DNA of 64,000 nt from Lepidodermella squamata (Eukaryota; Gastrotricha): positions 1,116,001-1,180,000 of the forward strand of contig JBLDXI010000011.1 in NCBI GenBank assembly GCA_047495785.1, read 5' to 3'. Shown piece by piece: positions 11,465 to 23,400 of the stretch. The notes beneath the pieces were generated by a model. That model made no database searches. It worked only from the letters and a program-made list of their open reading frames with translations, and had not been told where the DNA came from. The position numbers were made by a program, and so were the translations under genes. The stretch's first letter is position 1. The number at the start of each line of letters is the position of its first letter.

Positions 11465-14400
11465 GTGCGTTGAATGTAATACCATTCCGAAACTTTTCAA
11501 GCATGGTTTTGCCTTTCGATTAGCCGAATGCTCTTTGAACTGCCTGCCGGAGACGTGCGCCTTCAATGGCACAGCCTACAGTTGTACTTGCGACCCTGGA
11601 TGGGCTGGAAATGCAGCATGTACCGTCCGTGAGTTGATATCGAATAATATTGATACCTTCCTCTTCTAATTTAATTCAAGTCCAACTGTCAACTATTTGT
11701 AAAAGTGTGATAAGTAACAAAAATTATACCACGCCGCTATACGGATTTCCTGCTAAATGGCTTATATCGGACACTAGTGTAACCTCGAGAAATTAAATAC
11801 GACCATTATTTTTTTTATTTGAGATTACGCCATTTCGGGAATTTGAACAAACAAGTGAAATTAGCATGTCATTTCTACGCCTATTAACATCAGGCATACA
11901 TATCGCTAGCGTCGTTGAATAACTCGGATTTAGGCTTGTTTACATCCGTTTCAAGGTCCCGGATGACAAGTAAAAAGCGGATTTTTAAGTATGAATGAAG
12001 AGGCAAAGACAGAACACTTTTCATTTGTCATCTATCTCTGTGAACAAGCCTAAATCCGAGTTATTCAACAACGCTAACGATATCACGGACGTAAACAAGC
12101 TCAAGGCTTAATCAACGACGCGAACTAAAAGATCTGAGCGAAAATTATTTGCACGATTTTCAGCATTTAAATGATGTCAATTAAATGTTGACCAAAGTTG
12201 TTAAGCCACCATTCTGTCAATTCACGAGCCTACATCGCCATCTGAAAGGCTCTTGCCTGTAGTAGATCAGAAAACTCATTTCTTGAGGGAGCGTGAGACA
12301 ACTATTTTCGAGAGTAAATTTGAAGTTTCCAAAACAGCCGTTCCAATTTACCACATTGTTGTCTAAGCAGCAGGGAAAGCTTGGAGAAAGCTTTCTGCCG
12401 GCAACTTCCTCAACCCTCCCCATCTGAATACTCCCATCGCTGGGAAACTCGGTATGTCCCGGATTTATCACCTTCCCTCCGTGATTTTGATCGTGCGATG
12501 CATCGTGTGATCATTTGAGCGTTTCAGAAGAAAAAACTACATGCGTTTTTCATCGGGGAACAAAAATAGAACGCTCAAATGAAAATTGGTTTTCTTTGGC
12601 TGAAAAGCATGAAAGCTGCAGTTTCGCGAATAATCGAGCGATTAGAAAAGTCAGACTTGTCGAAATAGTCGCCAGCGAGATCGCTCCAACTTGCTTAGCG
12701 ATAATCTTTTCAAACGACTATTTGCTATTTGGGAAGACTTTTATTTAGCGTTATAAAATTTTCGAAAAGAGTTGTCTCTCGCTACCTTAAAATATTGAGT
12801 TTTCTGACTTGCGACTTGTCAGCCGTTGATCGCATGTTGATCGCTCATCAGGCTCATTATCAAAAAAACAGGCGATAGTCCTCTTTCAAACGAACCTCGT
12901 GAATACTTAACAAATTCTAAGAAATGAGAGGAACAACTTCGGTCAACATTTACTGGATATACAGTATAATCTCGATATTAAGGCCTTCCCATTCTGTCTG
13001 AATTGCTTCCTTTGCTAATTTGTCGCGGCTAACACTTGTTATCATGTAGCTGTATGTTCGCCAACGTGCGACAACAATGGCAACTGCACAGCTCCAGATA
13101 CTTGCACGTAAGCTACTTCATTAGCGTTAGCTCAACTAACGACAAATCTGCATATCAAGTTGTCCTTCCGGCTGGACGGGTGCCACTTGTTCAACATACA
13201 CATGCACGCCCCTCCTGTGCAAGAACTTCGGTGTTTGCTCGGGCCCGAATCAATGCAACTGTACATCTTCTTGGACCGGGCCGACGTGTCAGATACCGGT
13301 TTGCGCAGCCGGTTGCGATAATGGCGGAACTTGCACTTCACCAGGCATTTGCACGTGCACGTATGCTTGATAAATCTGAGTTTATAAAAGTTGAATTCAA
13401 TCATGTTTGCAGCCCATCATGGATGGGACCTACATGCAGCTCTCGTAAGGCCCGTTTGGGATTTCGTTTAATAATGCTCTAACTTTCACCCTAGCTAATT
13501 GCATTCCTGCGTGCCAAAATAATGCTACCTGCGTGTCTGGAAAATGCATGTAAATGAAAACCTTTTCCCCCCGTTTGGTCATGTTAATATTTGCCAAATT
13601 CATGCAGTTGCCTAGCTGGATATACCGGAGCACAATGTCAAACTCCAATATGCGACAACGCGTGTTTGAATGGCGGCACTTGCTCGGCTCCAAATACCTG
13701 TACATGCACGTAATGATGAAAATTTTCTTAAACTTGAATTGCATAAGTATGATCCATCTTGCTTGAAAATCAGAATTCAACGGACTGGTCCGACTTGTGC
13801 TCAATGTGAGTCCTTCGGGTCTCAAATATTTATTGGAAGTTAATTGATTTATTTTTTCCTTTTCCCCAAAGTCTCTTGCACGCCAACCTGCAAAAATGGC
13901 GGCAGTTGCACTGGTTACAACACTTGCACGTAAGTTTGACATTTGAAAAACACTGCAAACTCAAAATGTGAATTGTGTTGTTTTTTTAGATGTCCTCCTG
14001 GGTATACGGGAGCATCGTGCCAGACGCCGATTTGTACTCCAACGTGCAAAAATGGTGGTAGCTGCATAGCCCCCAATAACTGCTCATGCGTGTACGAAAT
14101 CTCTGAATCATTATTGTTTTAATTAAATTGGTTACAACTCAGAGCTGGCTGGACCAATGCGACTTGCGACGTTGGTATGTTATGAAAACTGATTATCTAT
14201 TGATTCAAGCTTATGCTTTCTTACAGCAATATGCGAACCGGATTGCATGAATGACGGTGTTTGCTATCAACCGAACACGTGCAAGTAATTGAATCTGCTT
14301 TAATGTGAAGCTTGTTTACGAATTGTTCGGAATTGTTTCATATAGCTGCTCGTCAATCTGGTCCGGAAACATCTGTCAATGGCCAGTTTGCAAACCGGCT

Positions 14401-17400
14401 TGCGTTCATGGAAACTGCACTTTCAACACTCCTGAAAACACTTGCACCTGCGAGTGAGTCGTATTTGACGGGAAGCTTTCTTCTATATAACAGTATTCTT
14501 TCAACAGACCCGGCTGGGAAGGAGTGGATTGCAACATACGTAAGACTGAGGAGATGCCACCTTAATGGATTTCGAAATGCATTTGAAACAGCAATCTGCA
14601 CTGTACCTTGCCAAAACGGTGGAACATGCATTCTTCCTGATACTTGCGAGTATAATATTTAAAGCCGATTCCTCTGCAATCCGTCTAGCTTTGCATTTTT
14701 TACAGTTGTACCGCAACCTTTGACGGCGTTGGCTGCAAATTTCGTAAGCTTGAGAAAATGCCTTGTAGACCATCGCAATAATCCTGGTTTCAATCCAGCG
14801 CGTTGCACCCCTCAGTGCAAGAATGGCGGGACTTGTCCAGCTCCAGGCTTTGCCTGTACTTGCCTGTAAGCTTAAATTTTCCTTCGAATGCTTCGCTCTT
14901 AATTCCAACCGATTCAAAGACCTGGCTGGGAGGCTATAGACTGCACTGTGGGTAAGAGATATCAATGTTCCTTTATCGGTAAATAGTAAATTATTTTCGT
15001 TTTTAACAGCGAAATGCAATCAAGTAAGGCGACTTTTGACGGAATGCCTGAATTACTAAGTTTGCGTCGCTTGAATAGGTATGCCTTCATGGAGGAAATT
15101 GTACAGGTAAGAGCCACCACTTTCTTCGCGTTGGCTTTGTTGAAATTGTTTCGGATGTATCCCAATCAAGCTCCTGACGTTTGCACGTGAGTTTGTTCCG
15201 AACTAACAGTCTCACGTAATCTTCGTTTTCTCCTGCGTAGTTGTACGTCTGGTAAATGGAAAGGACCCGACTGTTCAACCCCAATCTGCAGCCCTTCTTG
15301 CAAGAACGGTGGTAGCTGCATTTCGGCAGGAGTCTGCTCCTGCTTGTAAGGACCTGATAAATGCCGAGTACTTGAAAATGATGTTTTGCTCAGACCTGGA
15401 ACCACAGGAACCAGCTGCGAGACTTTTTACTGCACGCCACCTTGTGCCCATGGGACTTGTGGCATCGGCTCGTTTTGCATTTGCGACTTTGGCTACACAG
15501 GGTCAACTTGCAATCAAGGTTCATAGGTTCATTGTCATGTTTCAAACTATCTAACTTGAGTTTCCTTACAGACTATTGCGACCCTTCTTGTCAGAATGGG
15601 GGAACTTGTGTCGCTGGCTACTGCAAATGCCCCGGTTACTGGACAGGATCGGTCTGTACCGATGAAATATGCTCGCCACCTTGTGAAAACGGCGGTACCT
15701 GTCGCGGACAGCAGTGTTATTGTGCTACGGCATTCAATGGGCCCACTTGCAATATTAGTGAGTTATATTTCGGTCGTTGAATGCCTATAAAAATTGAGGT
15801 TCCTAAAAATTTGAAACAACGATTTGCATATGAAATTCTGAGTTCAGATTACTAACTACTATTGCGGCGTTTAAAATTGTGCCTGAATTGGGAAAAAATT
15901 GAAATATTTGCATATGGCATGCATTTGTAGCCAATTTGCAAATTTGATCATCAATTCCGTTTGAATCTTAGCTTGTACCGCGACCTGCCAAAATGGTGGA
16001 ACCTGTGTTGCCGGGGAGTGCAACTGCGCAGCCGGTTGGACAGGAGCCGATTGTTCAACATCACAATGTCCTGCTGGTTTTTGCAAAAATGGCGGAACTT
16101 GCTCAGGTTTGACAAATTTTCGAAAAGATAATATACATCTGAAATAATACTAATTTATTTTATGTGACCAAGGTCCAAATATGTGTGCCTGCCCGTCGCG
16201 TTGGACCGGTGCCAACTGCACGACGCCAAACTGCATCCCAGAATGCGTCTCCGGAAATTGCGTGGACACTGGGTCTGCCAGTGTGTGCACTTGTAAAACA
16301 AATTGGCAGGGAACTTACTGCCAGATTCCTATTTGCAACCCGACTTGTTCGAACGGAGGTGTCTGCCAAATCCCTGGCGGCAGCACTTGTTACTGCGCCG
16401 GCCAATGGACTGGTAAATTGACATTTTTAAAATGCTGCATGATCAAAGTAACGCGAGTATTTTTTAATCCATCGAAGGCCCAAATTGCAACATTCCAGTC
16501 CTTCAAGTTTACGCTGGCAGTTCTGCCTTCACACCTGATGGGTCTTCAGTCTGGACTACGGGTAACATATAAAATTTTCAGGCCAAGAATCGAATACCTT
16601 TTAATAATTATAGACAAACTTCTGGGCAATTTCAACCCCGATACAGTCGATTCAGCTAGTAGGATAGAGTAACATTTTTGAGGCTGCGATGAAACTTTTG
16701 TTAACTCAGGTCTAACTTCCGAAACTTGCTGCCCATGTGACTCTCTTTTAATCGATGGCAACTGTATCTTTCTGAAAGCACTAAATAGCTCGTTGTAAGT
16801 TTTTTTGAAGAGGCAAAGACAAAACGAACTATTTCACTTGAATTCACAAGTTGAATCCTTTTTACAATGTTGATGGATATTGTTTCAGATTCCTCGAAAC
16901 ACCTGTAAATTATGATGCTGCTATTGCGGAATGTGTAAAATATGGTAAGGATTTCAAGCCGAGTAGCATGTCAGGATCATGATCTTATTCTTAGGTGGAA
17001 CCCTTGCTTCGTTCCCCTACGGAAATGCCCAGAAGAATCTCGCTGCATTTTTCTCATGGCTAGCTTCAGATTCGTACATCAACATGCAGAAGTGGCCCGT
17101 AGACTGGTGGAATACGCCAGATGATATCTGCGTATGGATTGGCGTTTATCGCGATAGAGTCGACAAGAAATGGTACTGGGAAAGCTTCCCGCCCGTCGAA
17201 GTGCCAAGTTCGATGTGGGTTCGCTATCAAGACTGGAGCTCGGACCAGTATGCATGCGTGGTTCCCGTAAGTCCTCGCTACTAAAGGATATCCTCTTTTT
17301 GATCAAAATTAAACTCGCAAATCTAGCACAAAGTCTATCCATTGCTGAGAGCTGTTCCCTTGACGAACACCTACCCAGTGGTATGCCAAATGTCCAATCC

Positions 17401-20400
17401 ATGTAGCCAGCAATGCAAACAAGGTGACACTCGTATCTTCGATCGTTGCTATTCTCGAGGAGCCGGGACCCCAGTCGATCGGTTGGTTGCTAGCCAGTCT
17501 TGTGAAGCGCGAAATGGAAAGCTATCCGCGGTTCGTCAGCCCTTTGAATTTAACTACTGGGCCTCTGGCTTGTACCCAACAGCGACAGCAATTCAAAACG
17601 GCTGGATTGGCTACAACCATTTGAAATGTAAGCCTTTCTTGATTGGTGATACATGAATAACCGGCTGTTTTAAGCTGACTATATATGGGAGAACGAAAAT
17701 AAGGCACTGCAACAGCCGTATGATGTAAGATGGGACATTACTACGAACCGGCCGGTTGATCAAACGCAAAACAAATGCACGATGGCTACTTCAAAGGGTT
17801 GGATCGATGTGCCGTGTAGCGGTAATATATTGCCGGCAAACATAGCTTGTCAGAGCCCAGTTATTGACTCGAGACTGCAGGTTGAATTTAGCACTCAGCA
17901 TTCAGTAGCACATTTTCATTCCTCTTTACCAGCCTACAACAACGGCCGCCCCCGCTCCAGCCGTTGTAGTGACGACGACACCAGCCACCACGACGACAAC
18001 TTTGCCGAGTTATTGCGATAGTCCCTGCTCGGCAACACGTAAGTTTAAAATTTAAAGTAAACATGCGTAACAAAAAAGGTAGCGACGAGACCCGAGTTTT
18101 TTGACAAGAAACGAATTATTCTGCTTCGGGCTTCCGCGAGCTGACTTTTTGCTCCATTTCGCATCCTTACCGGAATTCTTAATCTACTTGATAGGTTGAT
18201 ATTTCCAGTTGTAGTGGTTGCACCACAAAAACTGTACTCTACAACACCCATATGTGCAAATATCGGCAAGCGGTCTATAATGGAATGATTGAAACAGTTT
18301 TAGCGTTCACTCCACTACATCAGAAGATACGGGGACATTATGCTTCCATGCAGGATGAAAGTCCGCGTGGTCACGTGGCATGAATAATTAGTTCCGAGGC
18401 GTTGTTTTTCCGTGCTTCGTCGTTTCGTCGTTCTGTCACTTCGTCATTTCATATTTCATACAACAAACTTACGAAAGAAAAAAATGGGTTAAAAGGAGGA
18501 TTCGAACCCGGGACCACTGGGTATGGACCCACAAGGCGAGACCACTGTGCAATAGTGCTGGTTGTCATCCTCTTCCGTCAATTTTATATGCTAAGCAAAC
18601 GCTACAGCTACACATAAGCGTTTTCAGTCAGTCTCAAATAGGAAGGCTCCTATTGTATAGCGGATCCTTCGAATCCTGAAGGTCCCGGGTTCGAATCCTC
18701 CTTTCATCCCATTTTTTTCTTTCGTAAGTTTGTATGAAATGACGAAGTGACAAAACGACGAAACGATGAAGCACGGAAAACACAACGCCTTAAACTATTC
18801 ATGCCACGTGACCACGCGGACTTAGATTCTGCAACATGGGAGCATAATGGCATCGATCCAATGTGGGCAATGGTGATAATTTTATCTCACGAAATCTACT
18901 TATTTGATAACCGACCTATCGTCGAGAGTATTCTGGATCTCTAATTCTAACGATATTTTAGCGCCTTGCCCCCCTGGCTACGTATACAACGCCTGCTGGG
19001 ACAGGTGAGAACATACAGCAAACTTTATATTTGTCATTATGCTGTTAAATTTGTATCTACAGCTGCTACAAAGCTTAGTAAGTTTTTCTATTCATCTCTC
19101 GCTGTCAAGATGAGTCCGTTGCGATTCCGATAGCACCTCGACGGAAAAATACATGACAGCAAATAATAAGTGCTTGGATGATGGGGCTCATCTGTTTGTT
19201 CCCAATACGCAAGAGGAACTGAACGACGTTGTGAAAATGCCTGGTGTAAATCTCAATGACGCACGAGGTTATTGGATCGGTTTGCAGGTTAGATAGAATT
19301 TTTAGTTAGGTGGCAAGATACAAAAATATATTGTTCACAGGACTACATAAAGTAAGGAAATCAATCAGGGGTCAAATTAATTGTACGCGACTACGTTTGT
19401 AGAAAAGTCAATTCAGACTACCGCGCGATGTTGGGTGGTTCAGATCCAGGTAAATATGAAATATGTGACAACACTGATCGGCAGAATAAGTTAACTTTTT
19501 TTCTAATCAGATAACGTTTGGATGTCACTTGATGACCGCATGACTATTCGCCCGCCTTACACTACTGTTACAAGAGGTTCCGATTCCTATTACACAAGCG
19601 CTAGCGCCAGTTGGTTACTTTGGACCGATAATCCCGGCGCGTCTAATGAGGTCACATTCATACGAGGTGATACTGGCAGATGGGCAGTAGAAGTCAATCG
19701 CATTTCTGAGGATAAAGACCGGAGTTACATTTGCGAGGTAGGTTACCTACCCACTTTGGGTGAGGTGCATGAGCGTGTCATTTGTAGTTTGCTATCATTG
19801 CTATCATCCAATTAACTCGGAGGTAGCGTTTCGGGGTTTATAAGTTCAAGTCTCTTTTGTCAGTTTGCGTCCAAGTGCTATTTTAGGGAATCTGGTTGAA
19901 CACAATGAAGCACTGTTAATATGCTGATGATATGATTTATGTCCTTTCAGTACTCCTATGCCTGCAAGCAGTGCGGTGGTACGGTCTATTCAAAATTGCT
20001 AGATTGAATATAATTTTCTTTCAACTTGCCTCAGGATATTTCAAATTTCTCGACAAGTGTTTCCAAAATTGGGGTGTAACTGGATCCAATAATGCTAGAA
20101 ACTGGTGCACCGGTTGGGATCGCGAGAGCAATTTGATCAGTCCGAAAACAGTTGGAATAGCTGCACTGACTCGCTATTATTCGGAAAAATTATCGGGTCC
20201 AGAGAAGGTATGGATCGGAGTCAGGTATATCTCCGGCTCGTGGACTTGGGAGGTGAAGACATAATGTTCCCAACCGATTGTCTGCTCTATTACATTGTTT
20301 CAGGACACTAATCTACCTGTCGATTTCAACACACAAGCTTTTGTGCCGGATAATAGAATAGTTGGATACAATGACTTGGCTTGGGAACGAGGGGATACAG

Positions 20401-23400
20401 GAAAGGACGCCCCTGGCGTGCGCGGTGGCTGGGTTAACAACATCCCAGACTCCGGGTATTGCATATGTCAAATAAACTACAAGTTTCTGTACACACCAAC
20501 AACAACAACAACGACAACTTCTACAACGACTACTTCATGCAAGGCAAGTATCAAATCAATTAATTCAAACGCTTGTTACCTCTCTGCATTTTCTAGGATA
20601 AATGCTGCCCTTGTGGTTTCAAGTTTAATCAAAACAACAATAAATGTTACATGTTCTCCACAACTCAGTAAGGGGGATGGTGACTTTTTAGAAGTTATCA
20701 TGTAAATATCTACTTCAGGAACACTCGGTTACTAGCGATGCAGGATTGCATCAACCGTGGCGCCACATTGGTTTCCTTTGCCAATTCTAACGAAATGCAG
20801 TTTCTCAGTACCGACTCGCAATTCACGCAAGGTCAATACTGGACGGCATTGAGTAAAAGTAAGTATAAATTATACGTTCAATTTCAAGAAGTGAAAACCA
20901 TGATGATTAGATATGTATGGCGTTTGGGCCTGGCCTGATGGCACTGTTCCAGTGAGTTCCATCATTGCAGCCGGCCAATTAAGCTCCAATAGTGACTGCT
21001 ACGGAGCCCTCGTAAAAAAAAGTCCACCAGGTTTGGTTGAGGTTTGCGGGTTCAGTTATTCCAACCAGCCCAACAGTCCTACCCTGAACATGACGGTCGT
21101 ATCACCTAGTTCTAGCCACTGGTACAACTACATCTGCGAAATCGCTAGTCCGTGTCAAAGTAACTTTAACAGCTTTTTTGAAGCTATTACTAAATCTTAT
21201 TGATTGCTATAAGGCTGCCAAAATCCGATTCCAACTTCCGGGCTAAAGCCTTTTTATTCGAACTCTGGTTTTTCGTTGCCGCTGAGAGTTGCTGCGAATA
21301 AATGCATTTGGATTTTCAATGATACTAACGGCAATCGTGCCTACAACGTGAGAGCTTGCAAAGCGGCTGGCTTGGAACCTGTAGCTCTGCTTAATCGTTA
21401 TGAAAACGAAGTGCTCGAACAGTACCTTACTGCTTCAACACAACGTGTTTGGACGGACTTGATTCTGTCCTCGAAAACTAGTATGCTTCACGTTTTGATG
21501 CTTAATCCTAATTTTCACTACCTCTCATTGAAGCACTCTATACCTGGGACGGAGAGTCCAGTTCATACAGCAGATTAGCGGCAGCTCCTACAAACACCTG
21601 GCAACAACCGTGCGCTTTTATTGACAGAACAAATATGAAAATCAATGTCGATGCTTGTGTCAATCCACGATACCCTATTTGCACTGTTCCCTCAGCAACT
21701 TCATGCTCAGGTATACGGTGTTACTTCTCCAAAATTGGGTTACCTCCCATATTTCATTAGATATGTGCCCTGCTGGCTTCAAATGGATATCTAGCAGTAA
21801 AGCAGGCGGTTCCTGCATAAAAGTAGTGCTAAAGTGGGTTGTTCAAACTTTTAAATCTCGAGTTCTCCCATTTCGCCAAATATTCTAGCGAAACTGCAAC
21901 CGATCCGTTGCTTGCACGTCAGCGTTGTTGGGCAATGTTTGCGACCTATGGCTTAGTTTCGATCAACAGTGACGCAGCTCAGGATGAGCTTGCTAGCTAT
22001 CTTAAAAGCTTGTCTGTCCCTGCATCTACTACATTCTGGATTGGGCTCGACAATAGCATGACCAAACAGGGTACAGTTGGTTATGTATCTTACCAGACAG
22101 ACCCCGATAACAGTAAGATATTCTAGAGATATACACTAGCACTTCTGATCGTAATCACTAACAGAGTGGATATGGGACAACAACGATCCCAATTTTCCGA
22201 CTCCCAGCCGATTTTGGAAAACAGGCCACCCTATTAATACGAACGGTTACGCCTATGCTGAATTCAACCCAACTACCCCGACGCTCGTAGCTGTAACTAA
22301 TCCGGCAAGCGGTGGTGCAGGCAGATATTTCATATGCGAACGAACACAGCCGTGTTTAACGTGCGAACCCGGTTGGACGTATTTCAACGGCCAGTGTTAC
22401 AAATATTTGAAATACAACGATGACTACTATTACAATCGACACCGCGGGCTATGCGATTTCTTCGGCGCCTATATGATTACACCGAATACAGGCATCGAAG
22501 ACAGCTTCTATCGGACGGTCATCTCCAGGACCAATCAACCCTACCTGTTCTACTTTGGACTTTATCGAACGCGTTTTCCGCTACTAGCTGTTACGCCTCT
22601 CTGTAAGCATATTAAAACGCTCTTCAACTTACGATGAAGAAAAATGTGCCCCGCAGATAGGGCAGATAGATAAGTAATTATCGTGTTCGATAAGTACTTG
22701 TTCACAATTGAAATATCAACTAAGCTTGTTGGTAATTTGAAGTGCTTTTATTATTTTGTCAGACATTTTGACTGTTATCTTCAATCGGCATTAGCAAGGA
22801 TTATTCGCATTTGGAGTAAACAACGCTGCCGTTCAATTGCTTTCATGCATCTCGGTTCTTGACGCACTTTCTCAAAAGACCTTTTTTATTATTTGCAAAC
22901 TTCTATTCAGAAATACAGATCTAAAATTTTGTAGAGTTTAAAATCGATCGAAGCTCACTGAAATCGAAAAGGGTATTTTTCTAACCATGAAAACTTTCTA
23001 AATATCTTTAAAATCAGTTGCTAACCTGTTACTGTGAATTCGTTGAGGATCTAGGCGTTACATTAAATTGATCAAAATACTTTGGTCTTGCGAATTTCAT
23101 TTTAGCTTTGAAGTAAATAAGTGAATATTTTATGAAATGTAATGCCGCGGAAATTTATTTAAACCTAGTTATTGACTCGTTGCTATGAAAAATGATGAAC
23201 ACCGAATATACGAGTTAAAACCGGTATGTTTAAAACTGAAAATAGATACTAGTGAACCCTGCTTTTCAGTTTTCAATCTTGACCAATCCAACTTTAAATG
23301 CGAATAATCCTTGCTAATGACTACGTAGATAAGTTGAAAAAACAGTAGCGTCAGACAGAACAATAGAAGCGCGAGAAATTACAAACAACCTTATTTCAAA

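Larger units (their letters stand above)
11524..16561 (+). other. About 21 tandem EGF-like repeats (exons 3–28)
   Basis: Exons: 11524-11628, 13050-13107, 13160-13360, 13413-13444, 13495-13549, 13608-13709, 13774-13805, 13872-13929, 13990-14091, 14143-14174, 14227-14284, 14346-14453, 14508-14539, 14592-14649, 14706-14743, 14799-14865, 14920-14951, 15010-15023, 15079-15106, 15171-15186, 15241-15345, 15394-15518, 15572-15757, 15972-16106, 16173-16412, 16478-16561. Each repeat is about 30 residues with six cysteines in the pattern C-x3-C-x3–5-GGxC-x4–6-C-x-C-x2–3-GWTGxxC, as in tenascin- or Notch-type EGF modules. I see no calcium-binding DxDE start, so they are probably non-calcium EGFs. Phase-1 introns fall between repeats and phase-2 introns between the fourth and fifth cysteines; several exons have identical sizes (58 and 32 nt), which shows tandem exon duplication. 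Confidence 0.88.

Noticed and set aside
13430-15019. Minus-strand open frames of 170 and 172 codons
   Set aside because: They are antisense to the EGF exons, whose coding sense and splice sites are clear.
18493-18712. Two possible tRNA genes (B boxes and tRNA-like bodies on opposite strands)
   Set aside because: T stems and acceptor stems do not pair properly, and the second anticodon loop lacks the usual U33. They form the arms of a foldback, so I treat them as tRNA-derived repeat sequence.
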